Source of the DNA: Myxococcaceae bacterium
GTDB taxonomy: Bacteria > Myxococcota > Myxococcia > Myxococcales > Myxococcaceae
Direction of reading: 5' to 3'
NCBI GenBank assembly: GCA_004173515.1
Contig: SECN01000007.1
Location: forward strand, 1-50,150
Length of the DNA stretch: 50,150 nt
In this document: positions 10,392 to 19,276 of the stretch, one piece after another
Layout: each line of letters begins with the position of its first letter
Numbering within the stretch: the first letter of the stretch is position 1
Notes under the pieces: model-generated
What the model was told of the DNA's origin: nothing
The model's input: the letters and a program-made list of their open reading frames with translations, nothing else
Databases searched by the model: none
Program-made: the position numbers and the translations under genes

Positions 10392-13300
10392 TCAGTGCTG
10401 GGCTTCCAGCGTTTCGATGGGCGCGCGCACGGGGGCGGTGCGCGTCTTCGAGATGAGCAGGTAGATGGCCGGCACGAAGTAGAGGGTGAAGAGCGTGCCC
10501 AGGGCCATGCCCGTCACCAGCACGAGCCCGATGCTGTTGCGCGCCGCGGCTCCCGGCCCGGAGACGAGGACGAGCGGGAAGTGGCCCGCGACGGTGGCCA
10601 CGGTGGTCATCAGGATGGGACGCAGTCGTTCAGACGCGGCCTCCTGCACCGCTTCGAGCTTCGACTTGCCTTCGTCCTGGAGCCGGTTGGCGAAGTCCAC
10701 GATGAGGATGCCGTTCTTCGCGATCAGTCCAATCAGCGTCACCAACCCCACCTGCGAGTAGATGTTGAGGGTGGTGGTGAAGCTGTCGGTGAAGTACGGC
10801 ATGGTCGGGTTGGGCATCCGCAGGAACGTGGTCATCATCGCGCCGAAGAGCGCCAGGGGCACGGAGCCCGCGAGGATGATGAGCGGATCCCTGAAGCTGT
10901 TGAACTGGGCCGCGAGCACCAGGAAGATGAGCACCACCGCCAGCATGAACGCCGGGAGGAACGTGTTGCCCTCCACGCGAAGCTGCCGGGACTCGCCCGT
11001 GTAGTCGATGCGGTAGCCCGCCGGCAGGATGCGCGAGGCCTCCGTCTCCAGGTACGTGAGGGCCTCATCCAACGGCCGGATGGCCACGCCGCTCAACTTC
11101 ACCGCGTTGAGCTGCTGGAAGCGGTTGAGCGACCGGGGCGTCACCTTGTTGCTCAAGGTGGCGATGGAGGACAGGGCCACGAGCTTGCCGTCGGGGCCGG
11201 TGACATGGACGTCCTTGAGCTGATCCGGGTTGAGGCGTGAGGCGCGCAGCACCTGCGGGATGACCTTGTAGCTGCGGCCGGCGATGTTGAACCGGTTGAC
11301 GAAGTTGCCGCCCACCGCCGCGCCCAGGTCCTGGCCCACGGTGCCCAGGTTCAATCCCAACTGCGCGACCTTCTCGCGGTCCACCTCGACCTCCGACTGC
11401 GGCTGGTCGAGCTTCACGTCGATGATGGGCGGGAAGGCGAACAGACCGCTCTGCGTGGCCTTCTCCTGCAGCTGCTGCGCGAACCCCAAGAGCTCCTCCG
11501 CCTCCGCCGTGGAGGCGATGACGAATTCCACCGGGAAGTTGCCACCGCCCGGCAGCGCGGCGGGCTGGATGGCGAAGGTCTGGACGCCGGGCAGGGCGTT
11601 CACGCGCTCCTGCGTCTCCGCCAGCACCTGCGCCGCGGAGCGCTTGCGCTGCTCCCAGGGCTTCAGCCCCAGGCCCCAGAACCCGTTGCCCGGGCTCATG
11701 ACCTGGAAGATGAACCCGGAATCCGGCATGGACAGCAGCGTCTTGCTCACCTCGTTCATGGATGGCGCGAGCTGATCCAACGTGGAGTTGGACGGCGTGC
11801 TGACGATGCCGAAGATGATGCCCTGGTCCTCCACGGGCGCCAGCTCCTTGGGCGACTGAGAGAACATCAGGAAGGCCAGCATGCTCAGCACCACCCACGC
11901 GGCATAGACGGGCCCGCGCGTGCGCAGCGAGCTGTCCAGGCTGCGGGCGTACGTGCCCCGCAGGCGCTCGAAGGCGCGGTTGACGACGCCTGCCATCCCC
12001 TTGTCCTCATGGCCCGCCCTGAGCAGCGCGGCGGACATCATCGGGGAAAGCGTCAGCGCCACCACGCCCGACAAGGTCACCGCTCCGGCCAATGTGAGCG
12101 CGAACTCGCGGAACAGCGAGCCCGTGAGGCCACCCTGGAAGGCGATGGGCGCGTAGACCGCGGCGAGCGTGAGGGTCATCGCGATGATGGGCCCCACCAG
12201 TTCCCGGGCGCTCTTGAGCGCGGCGTCCACGGGACTCAGCCCGCCTCTCAGGTGGCGCTCCACGTTCTCCACCACGACGATGGCGTCGTCCACGACCAGG
12301 CCTACCGACAACACCACCGCGAGCAGGGTGAGCAGGTTCACCGTGAAGCCGAACATCTGCATCAGGAACACGGTGCCGATGAGCGACACCGGGATGGCCA
12401 CCACCGGCACCAGGATGGAGCGCACGGAGCCCAGGAACAGGAAGATGACCAACACGACGATGAGCAGCGTCTCCCCCAGCGTGCTCACCACCTCGTCGAT
12501 GGCGTTCTGGATGTACTCCGTTCCGTCGAAGGCGATGCCGGCCTTGATCTGCTCCGGCATCTCCTTGCGCAGCGAGTCCACCTCCACGCGGATGCGCTGC
12601 ATGACGTCCAGCGAGTTGGCGTTGGGCAGCGACCAGATGCCGATGAAGACCGCCGTCTTCCCGTTGATGGTGACGTCGTTGTCGTAGTCCTCGGCGCCGA
12701 GCACCACGTCCGCGATGTCCGAGAGCCGCACCACCGCGCCGCCGTCCTTGCGGACGATGAGCTGCCGGAACTCCTCCACCGAGCGCAGGCTGGTGTTCGC
12801 CGTGAGGTTCACCTGCACGAGCGAGCCCTTCGTCTGGCCCACGGCGGCGAGCGAGTTGTTGGCCGCGAGCGCCTGCCGCACCTGGCTGGGGCTGATGTTG
12901 AGCGCGGCCATCCGGTCCGGCTTCATCCACACCCGCATCGCGAACGTGCGCGCGCCGAGGATGTCCGCGCGCTGCACGCCCTCCACCGACGACAGCCGGG
13001 GCTGCACCACCCGCACCAGGTAGTCGGACAGCTCGTTCTGCTGGAGGAACTCGGAGGTGAAGTCCAGGTAGGCGACGGCGAACTGGCTGTCCGCGGACTC
13101 GATGCCCATCACGGGCACCTGGGCTTCGGGAGGCAGGTCGCCGCGCACCTGATCGACCTTGGAGCTGATCTCACTCAGGGCGCGGTTGGAGTCGTAGTTG
13201 AGCTTGAGGCGGGCGCGGATGATGGAGACGCCCTGGAGGCTCTGGGACTCGACGTAGTCGATGCCGTCCGCGGCGGAGATGACGCGCTCCAGCGGGGTGG

Positions 13301-13490
13301 TGATGAAGCCTCGGACCAGCTCCGCGTTGGCGCCGACGTAGGCCGTCGTCACCGTGATGTCGGCGTTCTCGCTGCGCGGGTACTGCCGCACGTTGAGGGA
13401 GCGCAGGGCCTGCAGGCCCGCGATGATGATGAGGAGGTTGACCACCAGCGCCACGACGGGGCGGCGGATGAACAGGGCGGTGAAGTTCAT
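10392..13490 (-). CDS. RND multidrug efflux permease (AcrB/HAE1 type)
   Basis: 1032 aa, the family's normal length. It begins with the canonical FTALFIRRPVVALVVNLLII helix, has 12 predicted membrane segments in two halves and two large periplasmic loops. TM4 carries the proton-relay aspartate pair in GLVVDDAIVVVENVERHLR. The second half shows GLIAKNGILIVDFANR. It exports lipophilic drugs or metabolites using the proton motive force. The gene follows the adaptor gene by 19 bp, so the two form an operon. No TolC-type channel gene is present here; an unlinked one is presumably used. Confidence 0.95.
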   Translation of the reverse strand: MNFTALFIRRPVVALVVNLLIIIAGLQALRSLNVRQYPRSENADITVTTAYVGANAELVRGFITTPLERVISAADGIDYVESQSLQGVSIIRARLKLNYDSNRALSEISSKVDQVRGDLPPEAQVPVMGIESADSQFAVAYLDFTSEFLQQNELSDYLVRVVQPRLSSVEGVQRADILGARTFAMRVWMKPDRMAALNISPSQVRQALAANNSLAAVGQTKGSLVQVNLTANTSLRSVEEFRQLIVRKDGGAVVRLSDIADVVLGAEDYDNDVTINGKTAVFIGIWSLPNANSLDVMQRIRVEVDSLRKEMPEQIKAGIAFDGTEYIQNAIDEVVSTLGETLLIVVLVIFLFLGSVRSILVPVVAIPVSLIGTVFLMQMFGFTVNLLTLLAVVLSVGLVVDDAIVVVENVERHLRGGLSPVDAALKSARELVGPIIAMTLTLAAVYAPIAFQGGLTGSLFREFALTLAGAVTLSGVVALTLSPMMSAALLRAGHEDKGMAGVVNRAFERLRGTYARSLDSSLRTRGPVYAAWVVLSMLAFLMFSQSPKELAPVEDQGIIFGIVSTPSNSTLDQLAPSMNEVSKTLLSMPDSGFIFQVMSPGNGFWGLGLKPWEQRKRSAAQVLAETQERVNALPGVQTFAIQPAALPGGGNFPVEFVIASTAEAEELLGFAQQLQEKATQSGLFAFPPIIDVKLDQPQSEVEVDREKVAQLGLNLGTVGQDLGAAVGGNFVNRFNIAGRSYKVIPQVLRASRLNPDQLKDVHVTGPDGKLVALSSIATLSNKVTPRSLNRFQQLNAVKLSGVAIRPLDEALTYLETEASRILPAGYRIDYTGESRQLRVEGNTFLPAFMLAVVLIFLVLAAQFNSFRDPLIILAGSVPLALFGAMMTTFLRMPNPTMPYFTDSFTTTLNIYSQVGLVTLIGLIAKNGILIVDFANRLQDEGKSKLEAVQEAASERLRPILMTTVATVAGHFPLVLVSGPGAAARNSIGLVLVTGMALGTLFTLYFVPAIYLLISKTRTAPVRAPIETLEAQH

Positions 13491-13509
13491 GGATGCGCCT
13501 TCCTCTGCC

Positions 13510-14700
13510 CTACGGGTTCACGGGCTGGGGCGCGGATTCGACCGGCGGCGCCAGCGCGTTGTTGAGGACGACGGCGGCGCCATTCTTCAGCTTGAACACG
13601 CCGCTGCTGACCACGGTCTGCCCGACCGTCAGGCCCGACGTCACCTCGACGAAGTCACCCCGGCGCTCGCCCAACCGCACGAACTGCTGCCGCGCCAGGA
13701 GGGCGGGCTTGCCGGCGGCGTCCTTGCCGTCGGAGAGGGTGAACACGGAGTCGCCGTAGGGGGCGAAGACCACGGCGGTGGCGGGGATGGCCACCACGGG
13801 GTGGTCGGCCTCGGCGAGCACCTGGATGTTGGCGAACATGCCGGGCAGCAGCCGGCCATCCTCGTTGGGCACGGTGGCGCGCATGCGCACGTTGCGCGAG
13901 GACAGCTCCACCTCGGGGTTGATGGTGGTGAGCTCCCCCTCCCACGTCTTCTCCGGGAAGACGTCGACGCGGATGCGCACCTTCTGGCCCTGCTTCACCT
14001 GGGCCAGGGCCTGCTGGGGCAGCTGGAACTCCACCAGGGCGGGGTTGATGGACTGCAGGGAGGCGATGGGGTTGCCCGGGGAGACGAGCTGCCCCAGCTC
14101 CACCTGCCGGATGCCGACGCGGCCCTCGAAGGGCGCGCGGATGAGCTTCTTCGCGATGAGGGTGCGCAGGTGGGCCACGGAGGCCTCGGCCTGGACCGCC
14201 CGGGCCCGGATGGCATCGAGGTCCGACTGGGTGTTGGCACCCTGGGTGTGGAGCTTCTCCACGCGGTCCCGGGTCAGCCGCGCGAGCGCTGCTTCCGCCT
14301 CGGCTCCGGTCAGTTGGGCCGCCTCGCTGGACGTGTCGAGCTGGACGAGCACCTGTCCCTTCTTCACCGACGCGCCGTTCTCGAAGCGGATGTCGTTGAC
14401 GACGCCCGGCAGCTCCGCGCTCAGGGTCACGCCCCGGACGGCGAGCACCGTGCCGACCGCTGCCTGGGTCCCCTGCCAGCCGAAGGACTCCGCCTTGGCG
14501 GAGGTGACGGCTTCAGGTGGCGGCACGAAGGTCTCACCCGCCTTGATCATCGCGACGATCTGCGCCGCCTTGACGGCGGTGAGCCCCGCGATGACCACGA
14601 GCAGGAGCACGATGCCGATGGCCCACCGCTTGAGACGGCTCACGGGACGCTGGGCGGAGAGGGGCATGTCAGGGGAAGGGGCAGTGGGCGGGGAATGCAT
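13510..14700 (-). CDS. RND efflux periplasmic adaptor (membrane fusion protein)
   Basis: 396 aa from ATG 14700 (a GTG at 14709 is also possible; neither has a clear ribosome-binding site). One N-terminal membrane anchor (WAIGIVLLLVVIAGLTAV) is followed by a lipoyl/hairpin/beta-barrel architecture: VLVQLDTSSEAAQL, an alpha-hairpin at about 115-165, and IRAPFEGRVGIRQVELGQLV, the classic MFP biotinyl-lipoyl motif. It links the RND permease to an outer-membrane channel. First gene of the efflux operon. Confidence 0.95.
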   Translation of the reverse strand: MHSPPTAPSPDMPLSAQRPVSRLKRWAIGIVLLLVVIAGLTAVKAAQIVAMIKAGETFVPPPEAVTSAKAESFGWQGTQAAVGTVLAVRGVTLSAELPGVVNDIRFENGASVKKGQVLVQLDTSSEAAQLTGAEAEAALARLTRDRVEKLHTQGANTQSDLDAIRARAVQAEASVAHLRTLIAKKLIRAPFEGRVGIRQVELGQLVSPGNPIASLQSINPALVEFQLPQQALAQVKQGQKVRIRVDVFPEKTWEGELTTINPEVELSSRNVRMRATVPNEDGRLLPGMFANIQVLAEADHPVVAIPATAVVFAPYGDSVFTLSDGKDAAGKPALLARQQFVRLGERRGDFVEVTSGLTVGQTVVSSGVFKLKNGAAVVLNNALAPPVESAPQPVNP

Positions 14701-15074
14701 CGTGGGCACTCAAAGCGCTGGATGGCGCAGCCGTCAGGGATTGGGCGACCTCTAGCCGAACGGCCCCGGGTTTGCGCTCTTGAAAATGCGAATTTCTTGT
14801 GACCCCACGCGTCGGGTGGCGGGTGCGAGGAATTGTCGAGCAAAAACCGGTGGCTCCGGGCGCGGGGCCGCTCCCGGGCCCCGCTCGGAAACAGCCCCGG
14901 GAGGGCAGGCAGGCGGCAGTGGGGGCGACCCGGGTGTGCGGGTGGAGTCGCCGGCGTGTATCGGTTCAGGAAAAGGGGCTGGGGCTCGTGGTTGTTTTCA
15001 TGATTCCGGCATCGTCGGCGTCACTGGCCTAGGCTGGGCCCGGAGGGGGCCGTGCCCTGCCCCTGGAGGACCGG
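14701..15074. other. Intergenic region between efflux operon and endonuclease V gene
   Basis: 374 bp without a supported gene. It holds the divergent promoters of the efflux adaptor and the endonuclease gene, and a GC-rich hairpin (GCGGGGC at 14862-14868 with GCCCCGC at 14878-14884). No operator-like long dyad was found. Confidence 0.4.
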
Positions 15075-15569
15075 ATGCTCGCCTGCGTGGATGTGGACTA
15101 CCGCCCCGACCTCACCGTGGCCGCGTGTGTCCTCTTCCGCGCCTGGACCGACGCCAGGGAGGCCGCGCACCTGGTGGAGCACGGCCCGGTCGCGGCCCCC
15201 TACGAGCCCGGCCAGTTCTACCGCCGCGAGCTGCCGCACCTGCTGCGCGTGCTCGCCGGGGTGCAGGAGCCGCTGGAGGCCATCGTCGTGGACGGCTACG
15301 TGTGGCTCGGGGCGGACAAGCCGGGGCTGGGGGCCCACCTGCACGAGGCCCTCTGTGGCGCGGTGCCTGTCATCGGCGTGGCCAAGACGCCCTATGTCAC
15401 CACCGGCCCGGCGCAGCCCATCGTGCGGGGCGAGAGCCTGCGCCCCCTGCTCGTCACGGCCATCGGCATGGAGACCGCGACCGCCGCGGAGCACATCCGG
15501 CGCATGCACGGCCTCTGGCGCATCCCGACGCTGCTGAGCCGGGTGGACCGGCTGTGCCGCACGTCCTGA
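15075..15569 (+). CDS. nfi: Endonuclease V, short form
   Basis: 164 aa; characterised bacterial EndoV proteins are about 220 aa. EndoV nicks DNA one base 3' of deaminated adenine (inosine). Catalytic landmarks are present: D6 in VDVDY, Y43 and E52 in APYEPGQFYRRELPHLL, D73 in VVDGYVWLG, and GLGAHLHEAL and VIGVAKTPY. The protein starts almost at the first catalytic strand, so about 30-40 N-terminal residues of the usual fold are missing. This is not a mis-called start: an in-frame stop lies about 45 bp upstream, no other start codon lies between, and ATG 15075 has GGAGG 7 nt upstream. Confidence 0.85.
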   Translation: MLACVDVDYRPDLTVAACVLFRAWTDAREAAHLVEHGPVAAPYEPGQFYRRELPHLLRVLAGVQEPLEAIVVDGYVWLGADKPGLGAHLHEALCGAVPVIGVAKTPYVTTGPAQPIVRGESLRPLLVTAIGMETATAAEHIRRMHGLWRIPTLLSRVDRLCRTS

Positions 15570-15602
15570 CGCAACGGAGCCGGCGCGCCGTGCTTCCGCC
15601 CT

Positions 15603-15638
15603 GGTGACTGGCGTCATCAGGTGGTGATTGCCGTCATC
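15603..15638 (+). promoter_or_regulatory. Tandem enhancer sites (UAS) for the sigma-54 promoter at 15726
   Basis: Two copies of a 16-bp dyad, GGTGACTGGCGTCATC (15603-15618) and GGTGATTGCCGTCATC (15623-15638), spaced 20 bp start to start and 14/16 identical. Each has TGAY-4 bp-GTCA symmetry. They are centred about 119 bp upstream of the -12 element. The same pair occurs upstream of the other sigma-54 gene (26102-26138). Confidence 0.7.
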
Positions 15639-15725
15639 GCGTGACGCCCCGCGAGAGGAATGGGCCCGCGTCCCAAGTGCCTGATCTTCCGCGTCAGGCC
15701 TGGGTGAGATGGGGCGTTCGGGCGT

Positions 15726-15741
15726 TGGCATGTGTCCTGCT
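15726..15741 (+). promoter_or_regulatory. Sigma-54 (-24/-12) promoter
   Basis: TGGCATGTGTCCTGCT matches the RpoN consensus TGGCACG-N4-TTGCW at 13 of its 15 comparable positions or better, with the invariant GG (15727-15728) and GC (15739-15740) exactly 10 bp apart. Transcription would start near 15752, giving a leader of about 60 nt to the ATG at 15813. Confidence 0.75.
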
Positions 15742-15812
15742 CTTGGGTCCGGGCAAGCCGCGCAACGGCGGTCCTGGTGCTCCCCAGGACCTGCCCTTCC
15801 CCTGGGTCTGAA

Positions 15813-16868
15813 ATGTCCATCTCGCTCCTCAACCGCTCGTCGCTCTCCGCTCCCCCCTCGAGCATCTCCCACGCCAGGCCGGTCCCCCCGCCGGCCGAGG
15901 GCGTGACGAGCACCCAGGCGCCGCAGCCGAAGAACGACCTCTGGCAGAAGCTGATGACGGACTCCTTCGACCAGGGCCCCGGCGCGGCAGGCGGCCTGGA
16001 GAAGGCGCAGGGGAAGCTGTCGGAGCTGCTGGGCGGGCTCGCGCAGTTGATCCAATCGCTGGAGACGCAGACGCAGGGCGGTGACCTGGGCCTCGGGTCG
16101 CAGGAGCTCGCGCCCAGCCTGGGTGATGCATCCGAAGGCGTGGCTCCCGCCCCCCAGGCAGCCTCCGCGTTCACCGAAGCGCCCCAGGCCCAGACGCAGG
16201 GCGCCGCGCCTGTCGCGAGCAAGGCCAGCGGCGGGGTGGATCCGCTGCACTCCAGCCGCACCAGCGACGCGGGCCCCGGGTTCGGCGCGCCGTCCGCCGG
16301 CTCCACCGAACAGGTGAGCGCGAGCGAGCCGTGGTTGGCGAAGAACAACGTCGGCTCGCCCTACAACAGCAACATGCTGGTCATCGACCCGAGCAAGAAG
16401 GGTGACTACAAGTACACGAACACGTTCGCCAACAAGACGAACCAGCCGCAGACCGTGACGCTGTGGAACAAGACGGGGGAGAAGGGCGGCCCGAACGACG
16501 GGCAGAACTTCGACAAGAGCACCCCGAAGACGTTCACGTTGCAGCCCGGCGAGTCGAAGGTCGTGGCGTTCGACAGCAACAGCAGCGTGGCGTGGGCTGT
16601 GTCGGAGGACGGCTCGTCGAAGCCGGGCGCGAACTCCGGTCAGACCTGGGGCGAGGCGACGTTCGCGAACGCCGGCACGGGTTGGAGCGGCTACGACACC
16701 AGCCAGATCAGCCCCGCGGGCCACAATGGCAAGATGTCCATTTCGAACGAGGCCAATGGCCACACCGTGACGGAGGCCAATGCCTGGCAGACGCCTTCGG
16801 ATGACCCCGCGGGCCGCGACGTGGGCGTCCCGGCGGGTCCGCTGAACCTGACCACCGTGTTCAGCTGA
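15813..16868 (+). CDS. Hypothetical Ser/Pro-rich protein under sigma-54 control
   Basis: 351 aa; family not recognised. ATG 15813 begins MSISLLNRSSLSAPPSSISH: no Sec signal, rich in Ser/Pro/Ala. Residues 35-70 (WQKLMTDSF...LSELLGGLAQLIQSLE) form a short amphipathic helix. Residues 75-175 are low-complexity Ala/Gln/Pro/Ser. The C-terminal 175 residues are a compact beta-rich domain with many Asn, Thr, Trp and Gly (TFANKTNQPQTVTLWNKTG, TGWSGYDTSQISPAGHNG). This part loosely recalls thaumatin-like or sugar-binding beta folds, but I cannot assign it. A leaderless-export or surface protein is an inference. Its promoter architecture is shared with the gene at 24801-25943. Confidence 0.75.
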   Translation: MSISLLNRSSLSAPPSSISHARPVPPPAEGVTSTQAPQPKNDLWQKLMTDSFDQGPGAAGGLEKAQGKLSELLGGLAQLIQSLETQTQGGDLGLGSQELAPSLGDASEGVAPAPQAASAFTEAPQAQTQGAAPVASKASGGVDPLHSSRTSDAGPGFGAPSAGSTEQVSASEPWLAKNNVGSPYNSNMLVIDPSKKGDYKYTNTFANKTNQPQTVTLWNKTGEKGGPNDGQNFDKSTPKTFTLQPGESKVVAFDSNSSVAWAVSEDGSSKPGANSGQTWGEATFANAGTGWSGYDTSQISPAGHNGKMSISNEANGHTVTEANAWQTPSDDPAGRDVGVPAGPLNLTTVFS

Positions 16869-17085
16869 GCCGCCTGTTTCAGTTGAAGGGGCGAGCGCAT
16901 GAGGACCGATCCGCGCGGATGAAGGGCTGTCCCAAGGCTTGGTAGGCATTGGGACTCCTCTCCCCCGGCCTTTTGGCGGAAGAGGGGGGCGCCTGAACTC
17001 GAGCAGGCCCGTTCGCTGCATCCCGGAGCCCGTTGGCTGCTCCCGTTCGGAGCTGGCCCCGGTTCGGGCGTAGGCTCCACGGGAC

Positions 17086-18240
17086 GTGGAATCCATCTCC
17101 CCCGCCGCGACACCCTGGCAGCAGCCCTTCGCGTCCTCGCTGCGCCAACAGGCGCGCCGCCTGCCGTGGCTGATGCTCCTCTATGTCGTGCCGGGCCTCA
17201 TCACCGCGAGCCACACCTGGTTCTTCGCCCAGGCCAAGGACCCCACCTATTCCTTCGGGCGGGCGCTGCTGGTGCAGGTTCCGCCGTGGCAGTACTGGGC
17301 GCTCGCCACCCCGCTCGTCCTCGCGCTCGGACGACGTTTTCGCCTGGAGCGCGGCGTCTGGCCCCTGGGGCTGGGGGTCCACCTGGCCGCCTTCGCGGTG
17401 CTCATGGTCCCCTATGCGACGCTCATCTTCTTCGTCTCCCGGGCCGCGGGGGAGACGTGGCTCCTGGACATCTCCCTGGGCCAGATGCTGCCCCTGATGG
17501 TGGCCAAGTACATCGTCATCGGCCTGCTCATCTACGGAGGCATCCTCTCCATCGGCCACGCCGTCGAGTATCACCGCCGCTACCGCGAGGGAGAGCTGGC
17601 CCAGGCCCGACTGGAGACGCGCCTGGCGCACGCGCAGCTGGATGCCCTGCGCGCCCAGCTCCACCCGCACTTCCTCTTCAACACGCTCAACGCCATCTCG
17701 GTCCTCGTGCGCAAGCAGGACACCGCCGGCTCCATCCGCATGCTCACCGGCGTCAGCGAGTTGCTGCGCATGGCCCTCCACAACACCGGCCGCCAGCACG
17801 TGCCCTTCCACGAGGACGTCGACTTCCTGGAGCGCTACCTCGACATCGAGCAGACCCGCTTCCAGGACCGGCTCCAGGTGGTCCGCGCCATCGACCCGGC
17901 CACGCTCGGAGCGCTCGTGCCCAGCCTCATCCTCCAGCCCCTGGTGGAGAACGCCATCAAGCACGGTCTGGCCACCCGCTCCGGCGCGGGACGCGTGGAG
18001 CTGCGCGCCTCGCGCGAGGGTGCGCGGCTGGTGCTGGAGGTGCTCGACGATGGCCCCGGGCTCGCGCCCGACTGGGATCGCCGTGACGGCTGCATCGGCG
18101 TCGCCAATGTGCGGGCCCGGCTGTACCAGCTCTACGGAGACGGCCACGGCTTCACGCTGGAGAACCGGTCCGGGGGCGGCGTGCGCGCCCGCCTGGAGCT
18201 GCCCTTCCAGGCCGCCCCGTCGGAGGCGCTCGGGGCATGA
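17086..18240 (+). CDS. LytS-type sensor histidine kinase (His_kinase PF06580 class)
   Basis: 384 aa, GTG start. Four predicted membrane segments lie in the first 165 residues (LPWLMLLYVVPGLITASHTW, a short hydrophobic stretch, LGVHLAAFAVLMVPYATLIF, MVAKYIVIGLLIYGGILSI) with no extracellular sensor domain. The dimerisation/phosphoacceptor box is QLHPHFLFNTLNAI. The ATPase domain has the N box LQPLVENAIKHG and the G box DDGPGL. It overlaps the next gene (LytTR regulator) by 4 bp, forming a translationally coupled two-component pair. The signal is unknown; direct membrane sensing is likely. Confidence 0.92.
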   Translation: MESISPAATPWQQPFASSLRQQARRLPWLMLLYVVPGLITASHTWFFAQAKDPTYSFGRALLVQVPPWQYWALATPLVLALGRRFRLERGVWPLGLGVHLAAFAVLMVPYATLIFFVSRAAGETWLLDISLGQMLPLMVAKYIVIGLLIYGGILSIGHAVEYHRRYREGELAQARLETRLAHAQLDALRAQLHPHFLFNTLNAISVLVRKQDTAGSIRMLTGVSELLRMALHNTGRQHVPFHEDVDFLERYLDIEQTRFQDRLQVVRAIDPATLGALVPSLILQPLVENAIKHGLATRSGAGRVELRASREGARLVLEVLDDGPGLAPDWDRRDGCIGVANVRARLYQLYGDGHGFTLENRSGGGVRARLELPFQAAPSEALGA

Positions 18241-19043
18241 ACACGGCCACCGCCATCCGCACGCTCGTCGTGGATGACGAGCCCCTGGCCCGGGAGGGCC
18301 TGCGCATGCTGCTGGCCACGGATCCCGACGTCCTCGTGGTGGGCGAGGCGAGGAACGGACCGGAGGCCGTGCGCCTCATCCGCGAGCAGCGACCGGACCT
18401 CGTCCTGCTGGACGTGCAGATGCCGGAGCTCAACGGCTTCGAGGTGCTCGCCCGCCTGGACCCTGCCGAGGTGCCCGCCGTCATCTTCGTCACCGCGTAT
18501 GATCAGTACGCCCTGCGCGCCTTCGACATCCACGCGCTGGACTACCTGCTCAAGCCCTTCCGAGACGACCGCTTTCACGACGCCATTGGCCGTGCGAAGG
18601 CGCGGATCCGCCTGACGCGGATGTCGGACCTTGGCCAGCGGTTGATGTCGGTGCTCTCCACGTACGGCGAGCGCGATGGCACGCCCGCCCCGGCACCCAT
18701 TCCCGTCCCGGGGGAGCCGTGGGTGCGCCGGCTCGCCATCCGCGACACGGGCCGCGTGGTGTTCCTCGACGTGGACGAAATCGAATACATCGAGGCCGCC
18801 GACTACTACGTGCAGATCCACGCGGGAGGGAAGGCCTACCTCCACCGTGAGACGATGCAGGGCCTGGAGGCGCGCCTGGACCCGGAGCGCTTCATGCGCA
18901 TCCACCGCTCGGCCATCGTCAACTCGCGCCGCATCCGCGAGCTGCGCAGCGAGGGCCGCAGGGACCTGGTCGTGGTGCTCACTGGCGGGGCGGAGCTGCG
19001 CGTCGCTCGCAGCCACCGCGAGAAGTTCCAGCACCTGCGCTGA
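18237..19043 (+). CDS. LytTR family response regulator
   Basis: 268 aa. The receiver domain has acidic pocket D13/D14 (VVDDEP), phosphoacceptor D59 (LLDVQMPE) and K106 (LLKPF). The LytTR DNA-binding domain spans about 160-265 (IEYIEAADYYVQIHAGGKAY, FMRIHRSAIVNSRRI). ATG 18237 lies inside the kinase stop (ATGA). LytTR regulators bind imperfect direct repeats; no target repeat was identified in this window. Confidence 0.93.
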   Translation: MNTATAIRTLVVDDEPLAREGLRMLLATDPDVLVVGEARNGPEAVRLIREQRPDLVLLDVQMPELNGFEVLARLDPAEVPAVIFVTAYDQYALRAFDIHALDYLLKPFRDDRFHDAIGRAKARIRLTRMSDLGQRLMSVLSTYGERDGTPAPAPIPVPGEPWVRRLAIRDTGRVVFLDVDEIEYIEAADYYVQIHAGGKAYLHRETMQGLEARLDPERFMRIHRSAIVNSRRIRELRSEGRRDLVVVLTGGAELRVARSHREKFQHLR

Positions 19044-19059
19044 GCCGCGAGGCTCGCGC
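19037..19059 (+). terminator. Possible hairpin terminator after the two-component operon
   Basis: GCGC-T-GAGCC / GGCTC-GCGC with a GCGA tetraloop: a 9-bp stem with one bulged base, overlapping the stop codon of the response regulator. Confidence 0.4.
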
Positions 19060-19150
19060 TGCCCATGGCCCATTCGCCGCGGGGGGGGGGGCGGTTCGCG
19101 GCAGGGACGTCCCCGCTGGCTGAACGCTCCACCCACGCGAGCACCCCACG

Positions 19151-19276
19151 TGGACAACAGCTACAAATGGGGCGGCGGCGGTCTGCTGTCTGCTCTCCAC
19201 CGCGGAGGATCTGGTCGTGTTCGGCTCCGCGCACCTCCAGCCCGGCTTCCTGCGCAAGGAGACCGATGCTCTTTGA
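19151..19276 (+). pseudogene. 3' remnant of an unidentified gene
   Basis: One frame reads like real protein at its end (STAEDLVVFGSAHLQPGFL, then RKETDAL and a stop) but has no start or plausible N-terminus. It lies just after an 11-G run (19081-19091) in a stretch with no other coding signal. The family is not recognised. It looks like the tail of a deleted gene whose stop overlaps the start of the next small ORF. Confidence 0.35.

Noticed and set aside
12009..13565. Long plus-strand frame opposite the efflux permease
   Set aside because: Composition is His/Asp/Arg-rich shadow of the antisense gene; the permease is unambiguous.
15021..17096. 691-codon minus-strand frame covering the endonuclease V and 15813 genes
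   Set aside because: Reads as low-complexity Arg/Gly/His shadow; both plus-strand genes have ribosome-binding sites and family or promoter support.
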